Shown: piece by piece, positions 1 through 4,357 of the stretch
Layout of the letters: each line of letters starts with the position of its first letter
Position numbering within the stretch: the stretch's first letter is position 1
DNA from: a virus
Reading direction: 5' to 3' (one strand)
Virus record (IMG/VR): IMGVR_UViG_3300021962_000705
Span: 1-22,452 of that record
DNA length: 22,452 nt
Translations under genes and position numbers: made by a program
The notes under the pieces: model-generated
Seen by the model: only the letters and a program-made list of their open reading frames with translations
The model's database searches: none
What the model was told of the DNA's origin: nothing

Positions 1-473
1 TCTACACACACGCAGTGGTAGCGGACATCGATTTCCGGTCCTCTAATCCACATCTTCATTACTCTATTAGCATGAAGGTGGCCGTGGATGTTAGTACCAA
101 AGCGACCTAGACTTTCTTCGTGAATTGGAATGTGACTTAATATCATTCCATTCATTACATGGTATGCACGCAATTCACGAAAGTGTTGTCTGTATTCTTC
201 ATCCCTGAAGATATCATGGTTGCCTCGGATTAAAACTTTGTCTCCATTCAAGCGATGTAATATCTTTAACGCTTTACGGTTAATTACTACATCGCCTAAG
301 TGGTAGACTTTGTCTGTTGGCTTGACTCTCTCGTTCCAAGCCTTAACCATAGCTTCATCCATTTCATCTGGATCAGTCCATGGTCGTAATTTTGTCACTC
401 CATCGGCACGCGTGAATTGACATACGCCAGCGTGTCCGAAGTGTGTATCGCTTACTAAGAACACGCTCGGCAT
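1..473 (-). CDS. Calcineurin-like metallophosphoesterase (partial, C-terminus cut by window edge)
   Basis: I translated this reading frame by hand from an ATG at 473; it stays open to the window edge, so the C-terminus is missing. The protein begins MPSVFLVSDTHFGHAG and carries the metallophosphoesterase motifs in order: SDTHFGH (D-x-H), HLGDVV (GD), IRGNHD (GNHD), SHIPIH and HGHLH (GHxH). This is the full set of di-metal ligands, so hydrolysis of phosphomono- or phosphodiesters is expected; the substrate cannot be told. A GGAG motif overlaps the stop of the upstream gene and sits 6 bases before the ATG, so the two genes are probably co-translated. Phage members of this family are often annotated only as phosphoesterases. 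Confidence 0.88.
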   Translation of the reverse strand, partial: MPSVFLVSDTHFGHAGVCQFTRADGVTKLRPWTDPDEMDEAMVKAWNERVKPTDKVYHLGDVVINRKALKILHRLNGDKVLIRGNHDIFRDEEYRQHFRELRAYHVMNGMILSHIPIHEESLGRFGTNIHGHLHANRVMKMWIRGPEIDVRYHCVCV

Positions 474-476
474 ATC

Positions 477-815
477 TTACTCCTTAAAAATTTTCAATGT
501 TTCTTCCATTGTGATAGTCTCAATAACAAGACCGCTATCTTTATTCGATGTCCAACTGTGGAGCATACTAGACATTAGTCCTGTAAATCTTTCCACTGCT
601 TTGTAACAACGGTAAGTGCTTCCGGAGTATCCATCAATGTCGTAGTATTCACCGCAATCGGTAATCTTTGTAATACCGCTGTTTAGTTTCCATGAATCTC
701 CGCCAAGATATCCACCATACCAACCAGCAAGCACTTTGTACACTGGCTCGCTCTTTTGATCTTCGTATCCTTCGATCTTGAGAATGTGCCATGCATCAGG
801 TGTATAGTCACTCAT
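477..815 (-). CDS. Hypothetical protein, 112 aa
   Basis: A 112-residue soluble protein starting MSDYTPDAWHIL. It is rich in Tyr, Trp, Gly and acidic residues, with no signal peptide or membrane segment. AGGAG lies 6 bases before the ATG, a clear ribosome binding site. The stop codon is embedded in the SD of the following phosphoesterase gene (4-base spacing), and the upstream phosphatase-like gene ends only 9 bases away, so this is an operon member. I do not recognise the family. The aromatic-rich motifs (AGWYGGYLGG, SWKLNSGITK) suggest a compact beta-rich fold, but that is inference. Confidence 0.85.
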   Translation of the reverse strand: MSDYTPDAWHILKIEGYEDQKSEPVYKVLAGWYGGYLGGDSWKLNSGITKITDCGEYYDIDGYSGSTYRCYKAVERFTGLMSSMLHSWTSNKDSGLVIETITMEETLKIFKE

Positions 816-824
816 TTCAAACTC

Positions 825-1292
825 CTAAAAATCATTACTAAACTTTCGCCAATCATCTAAGTTTGGCTTTTCGTTTTCATCGTATATCCAACCCAATGCT
901 TTCATCATACGGTGCTTAACGAGTAAGTTAGGACTACGGAATCTTTCAGTATCCTGAAAGCCCATCATAACGCCTACTTCACATACTGCACCACTACGAC
1001 AAATACCAGCAAAGCAATGAACAATGACATCCATTCGATTATCCAACGCATGTTGAAGAAGTCTAACAAGCTCAGCAGCTTGCTCGTGACTACATTTCAT
1101 TTCCTCATCGAGGACATGATCTTTTTCTTCTACATCGAGAAATTCAAAATGATGAACTTCTTTGAAATTATGTTTCGGAGTCGGACGCCAGCTTGCTGGA
1201 TCAGTAATCTGAATCAGCATCGCATTGTCGCCTACAGCAACATGAAATCCTTTTGGAATATCATCTGCAGCACAATTTTGAATCCAGGGCAT
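825..1292 (-). CDS. Protein tyrosine/dual-specificity phosphatase-like protein
   Basis: The 155-residue product contains HCFAGICRSG (residues about 92-101), which matches the Cys-phosphatase P-loop HCxxGxxR(S/T) with catalytic Cys93 and Arg99. A helical segment before it (EQAAELVRLLQHALDN) is as expected for a small dual-specificity phosphatase fold. I chose the ATG at 1292 rather than the upstream in-frame ATG at 1313: AGGAGA lies about 7 bases before it, and the ATG overlaps the upstream gene's stop as TGATG, a standard coupling arrangement. Likely role: dephosphorylation of host or phage phosphoproteins or phospho-ligands in the cytoplasm; the target is unknown. Confidence 0.78.
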   Translation of the reverse strand: MPWIQNCAADDIPKGFHVAVGDNAMLIQITDPASWRPTPKHNFKEVHHFEFLDVEEKDHVLDEEMKCSHEQAAELVRLLQHALDNRMDVIVHCFAGICRSGAVCEVGVMMGFQDTERFRSPNLLVKHRMMKALGWIYDENEKPNLDDWRKFSNDF

Positions 1293-1492
1293 CACGCTCT
1301 CCTTTTTTTCCAAGTATAGTCAATACCGTCTGGGCATTTACCATCCTCAATACTGTCGGCACCAAACATGCCAACCAGCTCAAATTCTTTACTCTTAATA
1401 GTTACGAACTCATTCATTGCTTTTGCTGTGCGCATCGCTTCATCTAGAGTTGTAGCATTTAATGTTACTATTTTTCCTTTTACTTCATACAT
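1292..1492 (-). CDS. Small conserved-looking hypothetical protein, 66 aa, possibly leaderless
   Basis: Product starts MYEVKGKIVTLNATTLDEAMRT and ends TWKKRRA. The N-terminal pattern looks like a beta hairpin followed by an amphipathic helix; no catalytic motif is seen. The frame stays open to an ATG at 1507, but that ATG overlaps the -10 box (1499-1504) of a strong promoter. The ATG at 1492 lies exactly six bases after the -10, near the expected transcription start, and has no SD. I therefore prefer 1492 and predict a leaderless mRNA. Read-through from the tRNA cluster and use of the 1507 start is the alternative. The stop overlaps the next gene's ATG (TGATG). Confidence 0.75.
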   Translation of the reverse strand: MYEVKGKIVTLNATTLDEAMRTAKAMNEFVTIKSKEFELVGMFGADSIEDGKCPDGIDYTWKKRRA

Positions 1493-1498
1493 TACATT

Positions 1499-1527
1499 AT
1501 TATACATTTAATTGACTAAAACGTCAA
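1499..1527 (-). promoter_or_regulatory. Sigma70-type promoter TTGACG-17-TATAAT
   Basis: On the minus strand TTGACG (1527-1522) is separated by 17 bases from a perfect TATAAT (1504-1499). It lies just after the end of tRNA-His and points at the 66-aa gene. The predicted start point coincides with the ATG at 1492. Confidence 0.8.
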
Positions 1528-1528
1528 C

Positions 1529-1603
1529 TGGGGAGTCGTACGAGAATCGAACTCGTGATAACGGAATCACAACCCGTGGTTTTGCCACTAAACTAACAAC
1601 TCC
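1529..1603 (-). tRNA. tRNA-His(GTG)
   Basis: Cloverleaf with G-1 paired to C73, the His identity element. Acceptor GAGTTGT pairs with ACGACTC and an encoded CCA follows. The anticodon loop is TTGTGAT (anticodon GTG) on stem ACGGG/TCCGT. The T-loop is canonical TTCGATT. This is the last tRNA of the cluster in transcription order. Confidence 0.93.
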
Positions 1604-1608
1604 ATAAT

Positions 1609-1683
1609 TGGTCCGGCGTAGAGGAATCGAACCCCTATTCGCACTTTAGAAGAATGCTGTCCTATCCATTGAACGAACGCCAG
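1609..1683 (-). tRNA. tRNA-Arg(TCT)
   Basis: Acceptor CTGGCGT pairs with ACGCCGG, discriminator A, encoded CCA. Anticodon loop CTTCTAA gives TCT (AGA/AGG codons). T-loop TTCGATT. It lies 5 bases upstream of tRNA-His. Confidence 0.93.
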
Positions 1684-1695
1684 TTATTTCTATAT

Positions 1696-2292
1696 TCAAA
1701 GACCAGCCAGAAAAACTCTTAGCGATTGTAAGTTTTCAATACTATGAATTGAATCAAACTTCATCCAATACCAGTAATTTTCTTCCAAACAAGTTTCTGA
1801 CTTTAAATCTATCTTACTGTATGGTATGCAACAATAATCTATCACAGATAAATTTTTAAACTCTTCTTTAGGTTCATACCAAACAGTCTTAACATTATCA
1901 CCTCCTGCTTTCAGCAAAAGTTGAAATCCATGTTTTCTTTTATTAACATCATCTATATGTGGAGCGCAAAACGGGCCACCTTCCACAAACAAATACACAT
2001 AAGCACTAATCAAGTTTGTTGAGGGATGGTTGGCATTTTTAAAAAATTCAAATGTTCGTCTGCGCATATCATCAGACATACTCAATGCAGAAACTCCACC
2101 TGATTTTTGGTAAAAATCCATGTCTTCGTTTTTCATGCAATTCAGACTATTGTCATTTTCCATTTCAAAACGTTGAGGATAAACAACACGACTTTGTCGT
2201 TCTGTTTCAAACATTTTAACAGCTTCAGCGACCAAATCGTTTTTAAGATCTTCTGGTAGCGTTGGCATGTCAGTCATTTTTTTAAAATACAT
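1696..2292 (-). CDS. 2OG-Fe(II) oxygenase-like protein, 198 aa
   Basis: The C-terminal half shows a pattern consistent with the double-stranded beta-helix dioxygenase fold: an H-x-D metal motif in APHIDD, a distal His in DSIHSIENL, and an Arg a few residues later (SLRVFLAGL) that could bind 2-oxoglutarate. About 25 residues before the HxD is a typical core strand (ISAYVYLFVEGG). Start 2292 was preferred to 2319 because AAGGA lies 5 bases before it. The gene sits inside the tRNA cluster between tRNA-Leu(CAA) and tRNA-Arg. Substrate is unknown: hydroxylation of protein or nucleic acid are both possible. The assignment rests on motif spacing only. Confidence 0.65.
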   Translation of the reverse strand: MYFKKMTDMPTLPEDLKNDLVAEAVKMFETERQSRVVYPQRFEMENDNSLNCMKNEDMDFYQKSGGVSALSMSDDMRRRTFEFFKNANHPSTNLISAYVYLFVEGGPFCAPHIDDVNKRKHGFQLLLKAGGDNVKTVWYEPKEEFKNLSVIDYCCIPYSKIDLKSETCLEENYWYWMKFDSIHSIENLQSLRVFLAGL

Positions 2293-2332
2293 TATAATCC
2301 TTTCCAATAGAAAGTACATCCTCTATCATTTA

Positions 2333-2416
2333 TGGTACCCCCACTCAGATTCGAACTGAGAAATTATACTCCTCTGTTTGAGAGAGGCGACTTTACCAAG
2401 ATTTGTCCATGGGGGC
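2333..2416 (-). tRNA. tRNA-Leu(CAA)
   Basis: Class II tRNA. Acceptor GCCCCCA pairs with TGGGGGT, discriminator A, encoded CCA. Anticodon stem CCTCT/AGAGG with loop CTCAAAC gives CAA. It has a longer variable region than the other two Leu tRNAs in the cluster. T-loop TTCGAAT. Confidence 0.9.
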
Positions 2417-2479
2417 ATTCAAAACTTTACAGGCATTGCAATCTAAGCAAGGGCGTGTGACCGTTGAACTCAGACTGCT
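2417..2479 (-). other. Spacer with short hairpin between tRNA-Leu and the stem-loop below
   Basis: No ORF. On the minus strand TAAGCA and TGCTTA (about 2482-2445) can pair around a 26-base loop containing GAGTTCAACGG, which resembles a T-loop but lacks a matching 5-bp stem. I see no gene here. Confidence 0.4.
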
Positions 2480-2589
2480 TACCATATAGAAACACACTGC
2501 TGATATCAGGTTAACGTTATGATATATTGGGTTTACTGCCGTATTCCCAGGCTATTCATAAACTCACCACAATGTGTTTTTATATGGTA
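2480..2589 (-). ncRNA. Stem-loop spacer A whose long stem includes the CCA end of tRNA-Lys
   Basis: The minus-strand segment TACCATATAAAAACACA (2589-2573) starts with the last bases and CCA of tRNA-Lys. It pairs over 17 positions, with one mismatch, with TGTGTTTCTATATGGTA (2496-2480), enclosing 76 bases that contain a further hairpin (TATATCA...TGATATC). The same arm sequence follows tRNA-Glu (5854-5983). No open frame explains it. Candidate stable RNA or processing/terminator structure; function unknown. Confidence 0.5.
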
Positions 2590-2659
2590 GGAGCACAGAG
2601 AATCGAACTCTGATTAATAGGTTAAAAGCCTACTACTTTAGCCGTTAAGTTATACTCCC
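2585..2659 (-). tRNA. tRNA-Lys(TTT)
   Basis: Acceptor GGGAGTA pairs with TGCTCCT, discriminator A, encoded CCA. Anticodon stem GTAGG/CCTAT, loop CTTTTAA, anticodon TTT. T-loop TTCGATT. Its first bases overlap the stop codon of the 43-aa gene, and its CCA is part of a long stem with downstream sequence. Confidence 0.93.
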
Positions 2660-2781
2660 ATCAATGTTTGGTTGGCAGCACGACGTAGAGCTTTGTTGCT
2701 CTTACGATGCGACCCTGCTTTTCTGAATAGAGCCAAGCGAACGAAGCAGTTGCGTTGCTTAGCGGATATCTTTCGTTTCAT
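2650..2781 (-). CDS. Very small basic protein, 43 aa
   Basis: Translates as a highly basic peptide beginning MKRKISAKQRNCFVRLALF and ending QTLMGV. A strong purine-rich SD (AAGGAGATAAGGA) precedes the ATG. The gene overlaps the end of the 46-aa gene upstream by 23 bases in another frame, and its stop codon (2650-2652) lies inside the 5' end of tRNA-Lys. Such charge and size suggest a nucleic-acid- or ribosome-binding peptide, but I do not recognise a family. Confidence 0.72.
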   Translation of the reverse strand: MKRKISAKQRNCFVRLALFRKAGSHRKSNKALRRAANQTLMGV

Positions 2782-2899
2782 TCCTTATCTCCTTGTTGTG
2801 AGCTTTACGCTCGGTTTTCCAAAATACTCTTTTAAAATCTTTCAGGTGTTTCCACCACTGAGGCGACTTAGTTAAGTTGCCTTGCTTTACATTTGCCAT
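2759..2899 (-). CDS. Small basic protein, 46 aa
   Basis: Begins MANVKQGNLTKSPQWWKHL and continues with a Lys/Arg/Trp/Phe-rich helix (FKRVFWKTERKAHNK). The SD AAGGAG lies 5-6 bases upstream of the ATG. It resembles small WWKH-containing proteins I associate with T4-like phage tRNA regions, but I cannot confirm this. It is followed by the overlapping 43-aa gene and preceded by tRNA-Gln. Confidence 0.72.
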   Translation of the reverse strand: MANVKQGNLTKSPQWWKHLKDFKRVFWKTERKAHNKEIRNETKDIR

Positions 2900-2909
2900 A
2901 CAATCTCCT

Positions 2910-2983
2910 TGGCACCCCGAACAAGATTCGAACTTGTGATAGTTGAGTCAAAGTCAACTGTGTTACCGCTACACTATCAGGGA
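2910..2983 (-). tRNA. tRNA-Gln(TTG)
   Basis: Anticodon stem GTTGA/TCAAC, loop CTTTGAC, anticodon TTG. Acceptor TCCCTGA faces TCGGGGT with a U1:U72 mismatch (a weak first pair is normal for Gln), discriminator G, encoded CCA. T-loop TTCGAAT. A dedicated promoter lies 11 bases upstream. Confidence 0.9.
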
Positions 2984-2994
2984 ACAATAAATCA

Positions 2995-3023
2995 ATTATA
3001 CACGTTTTTCATAAAATGGTCAA
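2995..3023 (-). promoter_or_regulatory. Sigma70-type promoter TTGACC-17-TATAAT before tRNA-Gln
   Basis: -35 TTGACC at 3023-3018, 17-base spacer, perfect -10 TATAAT at 3000-2995. The transcript would begin a few bases before tRNA-Gln and serve tRNA-Gln, the two small basic genes and tRNA-Lys. Confidence 0.8.
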
Positions 3024-3033
3024 CGTGGCTATT

Positions 3034-3108
3034 TGGTGGTGATAATTGGTAACGATCCAATCTGGCAGGCTTATGAGACCCGCGCCTATCCGTCTAGGCT
3101 ATATCACC
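3034..3108 (-). tRNA. tRNA-Met(CAT) (elongator, or Ile if lysidine-modified)
   Basis: Acceptor GGTGATA pairs fully with TATCACC, discriminator A, encoded CCA. D-stem GCCT/AGGC. Anticodon stem CGGGT/GCCTG, loop CTCATAA. T-stem ATTGG/CCAAT with an abnormal T-loop ATCGTTA (A54 and U58). CAT can be Met or, after lysidine modification, AUA-reading Ile. Confidence 0.87.
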
Positions 3109-3112
3109 AAAC

Positions 3113-3188
3113 TGGCATCCCGCCACGGAGTCGAACCGCGAACCTTTGGTTTTGGAGACCAACGCTCTGCCAATTGAGCTAGCGAGAC
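3113..3188 (-). tRNA. tRNA-Trp(CCA)
   Basis: Acceptor GTCTCGC/GCGGGAT, discriminator G, encoded CCA. Anticodon stem TTGGT/ACCAA, loop CTCCAAA, anticodon CCA. T-loop TTCGACT. Confidence 0.93.
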
Positions 3189-3193
3189 ATTAC

Positions 3194-3268
3194 TGGTAGG
3201 TCCTGAGAGAATCAAACTCCCACTTCAACGTTCGTAGCGTTGTGTAATATTCATTTTACTAAGGACCC
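3194..3268 (-). tRNA. tRNA-Arg(ACG)
   Basis: Acceptor GGGTCCT/AGGACCT, discriminator T opposite the last pair, encoded CCA. Anticodon stem CAACG/CGTTG, loop CTACGAA, anticodon ACG (needs A-to-I editing by host TadA for CGU/CGC/CGA). T-loop TTTGATT has U at position 56 instead of C. Confidence 0.9.
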
Positions 3269-3277
3269 ATAAACAAC

Positions 3278-3414
3278 AGGATACGTTTTACTCTGCTCTA
3301 CTTACTGAGCTACCCCTTCGTAGAATATACTAACTAATATACTCTGTGAAGGGGGGTGGAATTGCACCACCGACACGAGGCTTTCATTGCATTTTGTGTT
3401 GCTGAATGTATCCT
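3278..3414 (-). ncRNA. Circularly permuted tRNA-like gene within hairpin spacer E
   Basis: In minus-strand order I see: AGGATAC (3414-3408); a spacer with TTCAGCAAC; T-arm GGTGG-TGCAATT-CCACC (3371-3355); acceptor 3' strand CCCCTTC with A next to it (3354-3347); a 27-base linker with an 8-bp hairpin GAGTATAT/GTATATTC; acceptor 5' strand GAAGGGG (3319-3313); TA; D-arm GCTC-AGTAAGTA-GAGC (3310-3295); A; GAGTAAAAC; GTATCCT (3284-3278). Thus the 3' half of a tRNA precedes its 5' half. The two acceptor strands pair 7/7, and T-stem and acceptor abut exactly as in tRNA. The outer AGGATAC/GTATCCT closes the unit. No ordinary anticodon arm is evident and CCA is not encoded (ACAG follows). It could also be a two-piece tRNA-like stable RNA. 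Confidence 0.6.
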
Positions 3415-3422
3415 AAAAACTT

Positions 3423-3499
3423 TGGTACGGATACCGAGACTCGAACTCGGAGAACTCGGATTTTAAGTCCGATACGTATACCAATTCCGTCATATCCGC
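3423..3499 (-). tRNA. tRNA-Leu(TAA), short variable loop
   Basis: Acceptor GCGGATA/TATCCGT, discriminator A, encoded CCA. Anticodon stem TCGGA/TCCGA, loop CTTAAAA, anticodon TAA. The D-arm is of Leu type (TGACGGAATTGGTATAC), but the variable loop is only GTTCT, 5 nt, where Leu tRNAs normally carry a long arm. T-loop TTCGAGT. Confidence 0.9.
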
Positions 3500-3501
3500 A
3501 T

Positions 3502-3579
3502 TGGAAGTGCGAGTGAGATTCGAACTCACGGTTTTACGGATTTGCAATCCGTTCCCTTGGGCCACTCGGGCATCGCACT
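3502..3579 (-). tRNA. tRNA-Cys(GCA)
   Basis: Acceptor AGTGCGA/TCGCACT, discriminator T (usual U73 for Cys), encoded CCA. Anticodon stem ACGGA/TCCGT, loop TTGCAAA, anticodon GCA. T-loop TTCGAAT. The D-loop is enlarged. Confidence 0.92.
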
Positions 3580-3584
3580 ATTGT

Positions 3585-3679
3585 TGGTACTCCCACTAGG
3601 ATTCGAACCTAGACCATCCCCTCATCTAGAGGCATCGCCGAGGTATAAGCTCGGAGCTCTACCATTAAGCTATGGGAGC
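3585..3679 (-). tRNA. tRNA with Ile anticodon TAT and a long variable arm
   Basis: Perfect acceptor GCTCCCA/TGGGAGT, discriminator A, encoded CCA. Anticodon stem CCGAG/CTCGG with loop CTTATAC gives TAT (AUA codon). Between anticodon and T-stem (CTAGG/CCTAG) lie 25 nt containing CCTC-TAGAT-GAGG, i.e. a class II variable arm normally limited to Leu, Ser and Tyr. T-loop TTCGAAT. It is annotated by anticodon; the amino acid actually attached is uncertain. Confidence 0.82.
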
Positions 3680-3686
3680 ATAATTT

Positions 3687-3774
3687 TGGCGGAGAGTATC
3701 AGATTCGAACTGATGCGCCTCTTTCGAAACGACAATTTAGCAAATTGTTGGTTTAACCACTCACCCAACTCTCC
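3687..3774 (-). tRNA. tRNA-Ser(GCT)
   Basis: Acceptor GGAGAGT/ACTCTCC, discriminator G, encoded CCA. Anticodon stem ACAAT/ATTGT, loop TTGCTAA. Long class II variable arm as expected for Ser. T-loop TTCGAAT. Confidence 0.93.
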
Positions 3775-3781
3775 ATTATGT

Positions 3782-3873
3782 TGGCGGAAGGCAGAAGAGT
3801 CGAACTCCATCCCATCTCTGAGAACCTGGTTTTCAAGGCCAGTCGCAGGACCATCCCCGCTGCATTACCTTCC
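3782..3873 (-). tRNA. tRNA-Ser(TGA)
   Basis: Acceptor GGAAGGT/GCCTTCC, discriminator G, encoded CCA. Anticodon loop CTTGAAA, anticodon TGA; the pair closing the loop is a C-A mismatch and the outer T-stem pair is weak. Long variable arm. T-loop TTCGACT. Confidence 0.9.
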
Positions 3874-3878
3874 TTATT

Positions 3879-3954
3879 TGGTGCTACCTCCAGGGATCGA
3901 ACCTGGTTCAACGGCTCTTCAGACCGCCGCTATGACCACATCAGCTAAAGTAGC
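3879..3954 (-). tRNA. tRNA-Phe(GAA)
   Basis: Acceptor GCTACTT/AGGTAGC, discriminator A, encoded CCA. Anticodon stem GCGGT/GCCGT, loop CTGAAGA, anticodon GAA. T-loop TTCGATC. Confidence 0.93.
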
Positions 3955-3958
3955 AAAT

Positions 3959-4035
3959 TGGTGCCCTAGGAGAGACTCGAACTCTCAGAACCTGGTTTCT
4001 AAGACCAGTACGTATACCAATTCCGTCACCAGGGC
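3959..4035 (-). tRNA. tRNA-Leu(TAG), short variable loop
   Basis: Acceptor GCCCTGG/CTAGGGC, discriminator A, encoded CCA. Anticodon stem CTGGT/ACCAG, loop CTTAGAA, anticodon TAG. Leu-type D-arm nearly identical to tRNA-Leu(TAA), and again a 5-nt variable loop GTTCT. T-loop TTCGAGT. Confidence 0.9.
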
Positions 4036-4040
4036 ATTAA

Positions 4041-4106
4041 ACGACAGAGTAGTTTTTGCGTTTTCAATTACAAGTTGAATGCTTTTATTTGCTGAACCTA
4101 CTCTAA
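4041..4106 (-). ncRNA. Hairpin spacer D (repeat family member)
   Basis: Minus strand: AGAGTAG (4104-4098), then GTTCAGCAAATAAAA, a small inner hairpin (TTCAA/TTGAA), an A-rich bulge, CTACTCT (4052-4046), then GTCG. The outer stem is perfectly paired but differs in sequence from copies B and E, while the flanking TTCAGCAA and GTYG are kept. It begins 5 bases after the CCA of tRNA-Ile(GAT) and ends just before tRNA-Leu(TAG). Confidence 0.6.
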
Positions 4107-4109
4107 ACT

Positions 4110-4185
4110 TGGTACCGCTTGCTGGTTACGATCCAGCTACCCCCACCTTATCAAGATGGTGCTCTGCCGATTGAGCTAAAGCGGT
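4110..4185 (-). tRNA. tRNA-Ile(GAT)
   Basis: Acceptor ACCGCTT/AAGCGGT, discriminator A, encoded CCA. Anticodon stem CCATC/GGTGG, loop TTGATAA, anticodon GAT. T-stem GCTGG/CCAGC with an abnormal T-loop ATCGTAA (A54, U58). Confidence 0.91.
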
Positions 4186-4188
4186 GAA

Positions 4189-4263
4189 TGGTGGACCGTC
4201 GGGGAGTCGAACCCCGTACTCCTACGTGCAAGGCAGGTGTGTTCCCAAGTATACCAACAGCCC
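4189..4263 (-). tRNA. tRNA-Ala(TGC)
   Basis: Acceptor GGGCTGT/ACGGTCC, discriminator A, encoded CCA. Anticodon stem CCTGC/GTAGG, loop CTTGCAC, anticodon TGC. The typical Ala G3:U70 pair is present (third base G opposite T). T-loop TTCGACT. Confidence 0.92.
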
Positions 4264-4271
4264 AATTAAAC

Positions 4272-4345
4272 TGGTCTCCGTGGAGAGAATCGAACTCCCA
4301 CCTCATGTCCCCAAAACACGAACGCTACCACTACGCTACACGGAG
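4272..4345 (-). tRNA. tRNA-Pro(TGG)
   Basis: Acceptor CTCCGTG/CACGGAG, discriminator A, encoded CCA. Anticodon stem CGTGT/ACATG, loop TTTGGGG, anticodon TGG. T-loop TTCGATT. Confidence 0.93.
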
Positions 4346-4352
4346 ATAAATA
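4345..4352 (+). promoter_or_regulatory. T4-late-like promoter box GATAAATA (plus strand)
   Basis: GATAAATA matches the T4 late consensus TATAAATA at 7 of 8 positions and lies 5 bases before the ATG of the only plus-strand gene. T4-like phages commonly read late genes on the opposite strand from early genes, which fits. A single AT-rich octamer is weak evidence alone. Confidence 0.4.
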
Positions 4353-4357
4353 TTCTT

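Noticed and set aside
2417-2479. T-arm-like GAGTTCAACGG as a further tRNA half
   Set aside because: The flanking 5-base stems do not pair and no acceptor strand follows.
3278-3414. Two-piece tmRNA
   Set aside because: The permuted layout is similar, but no tag reading frame or pseudoknot-rich domain is visible, a full D-stem is present, and CCA is not encoded. I kept the tRNA-like description.
3278-3414. Group I intron or permuted intron-exon
   Set aside because: None of the conserved P, Q, R, S core elements is visible and the unit is far too short.
3542-4183. Long plus-strand open frame through the tRNA cluster (178 aa, and the first part of the 115-aa frame)
   Set aside because: It is the antisense of several minus-strand tRNAs; the repeated motif GSRTP/GFEPR-like comes from antisense T-arms, a known false ORF. 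Only the part after 4358 has independent coding support.
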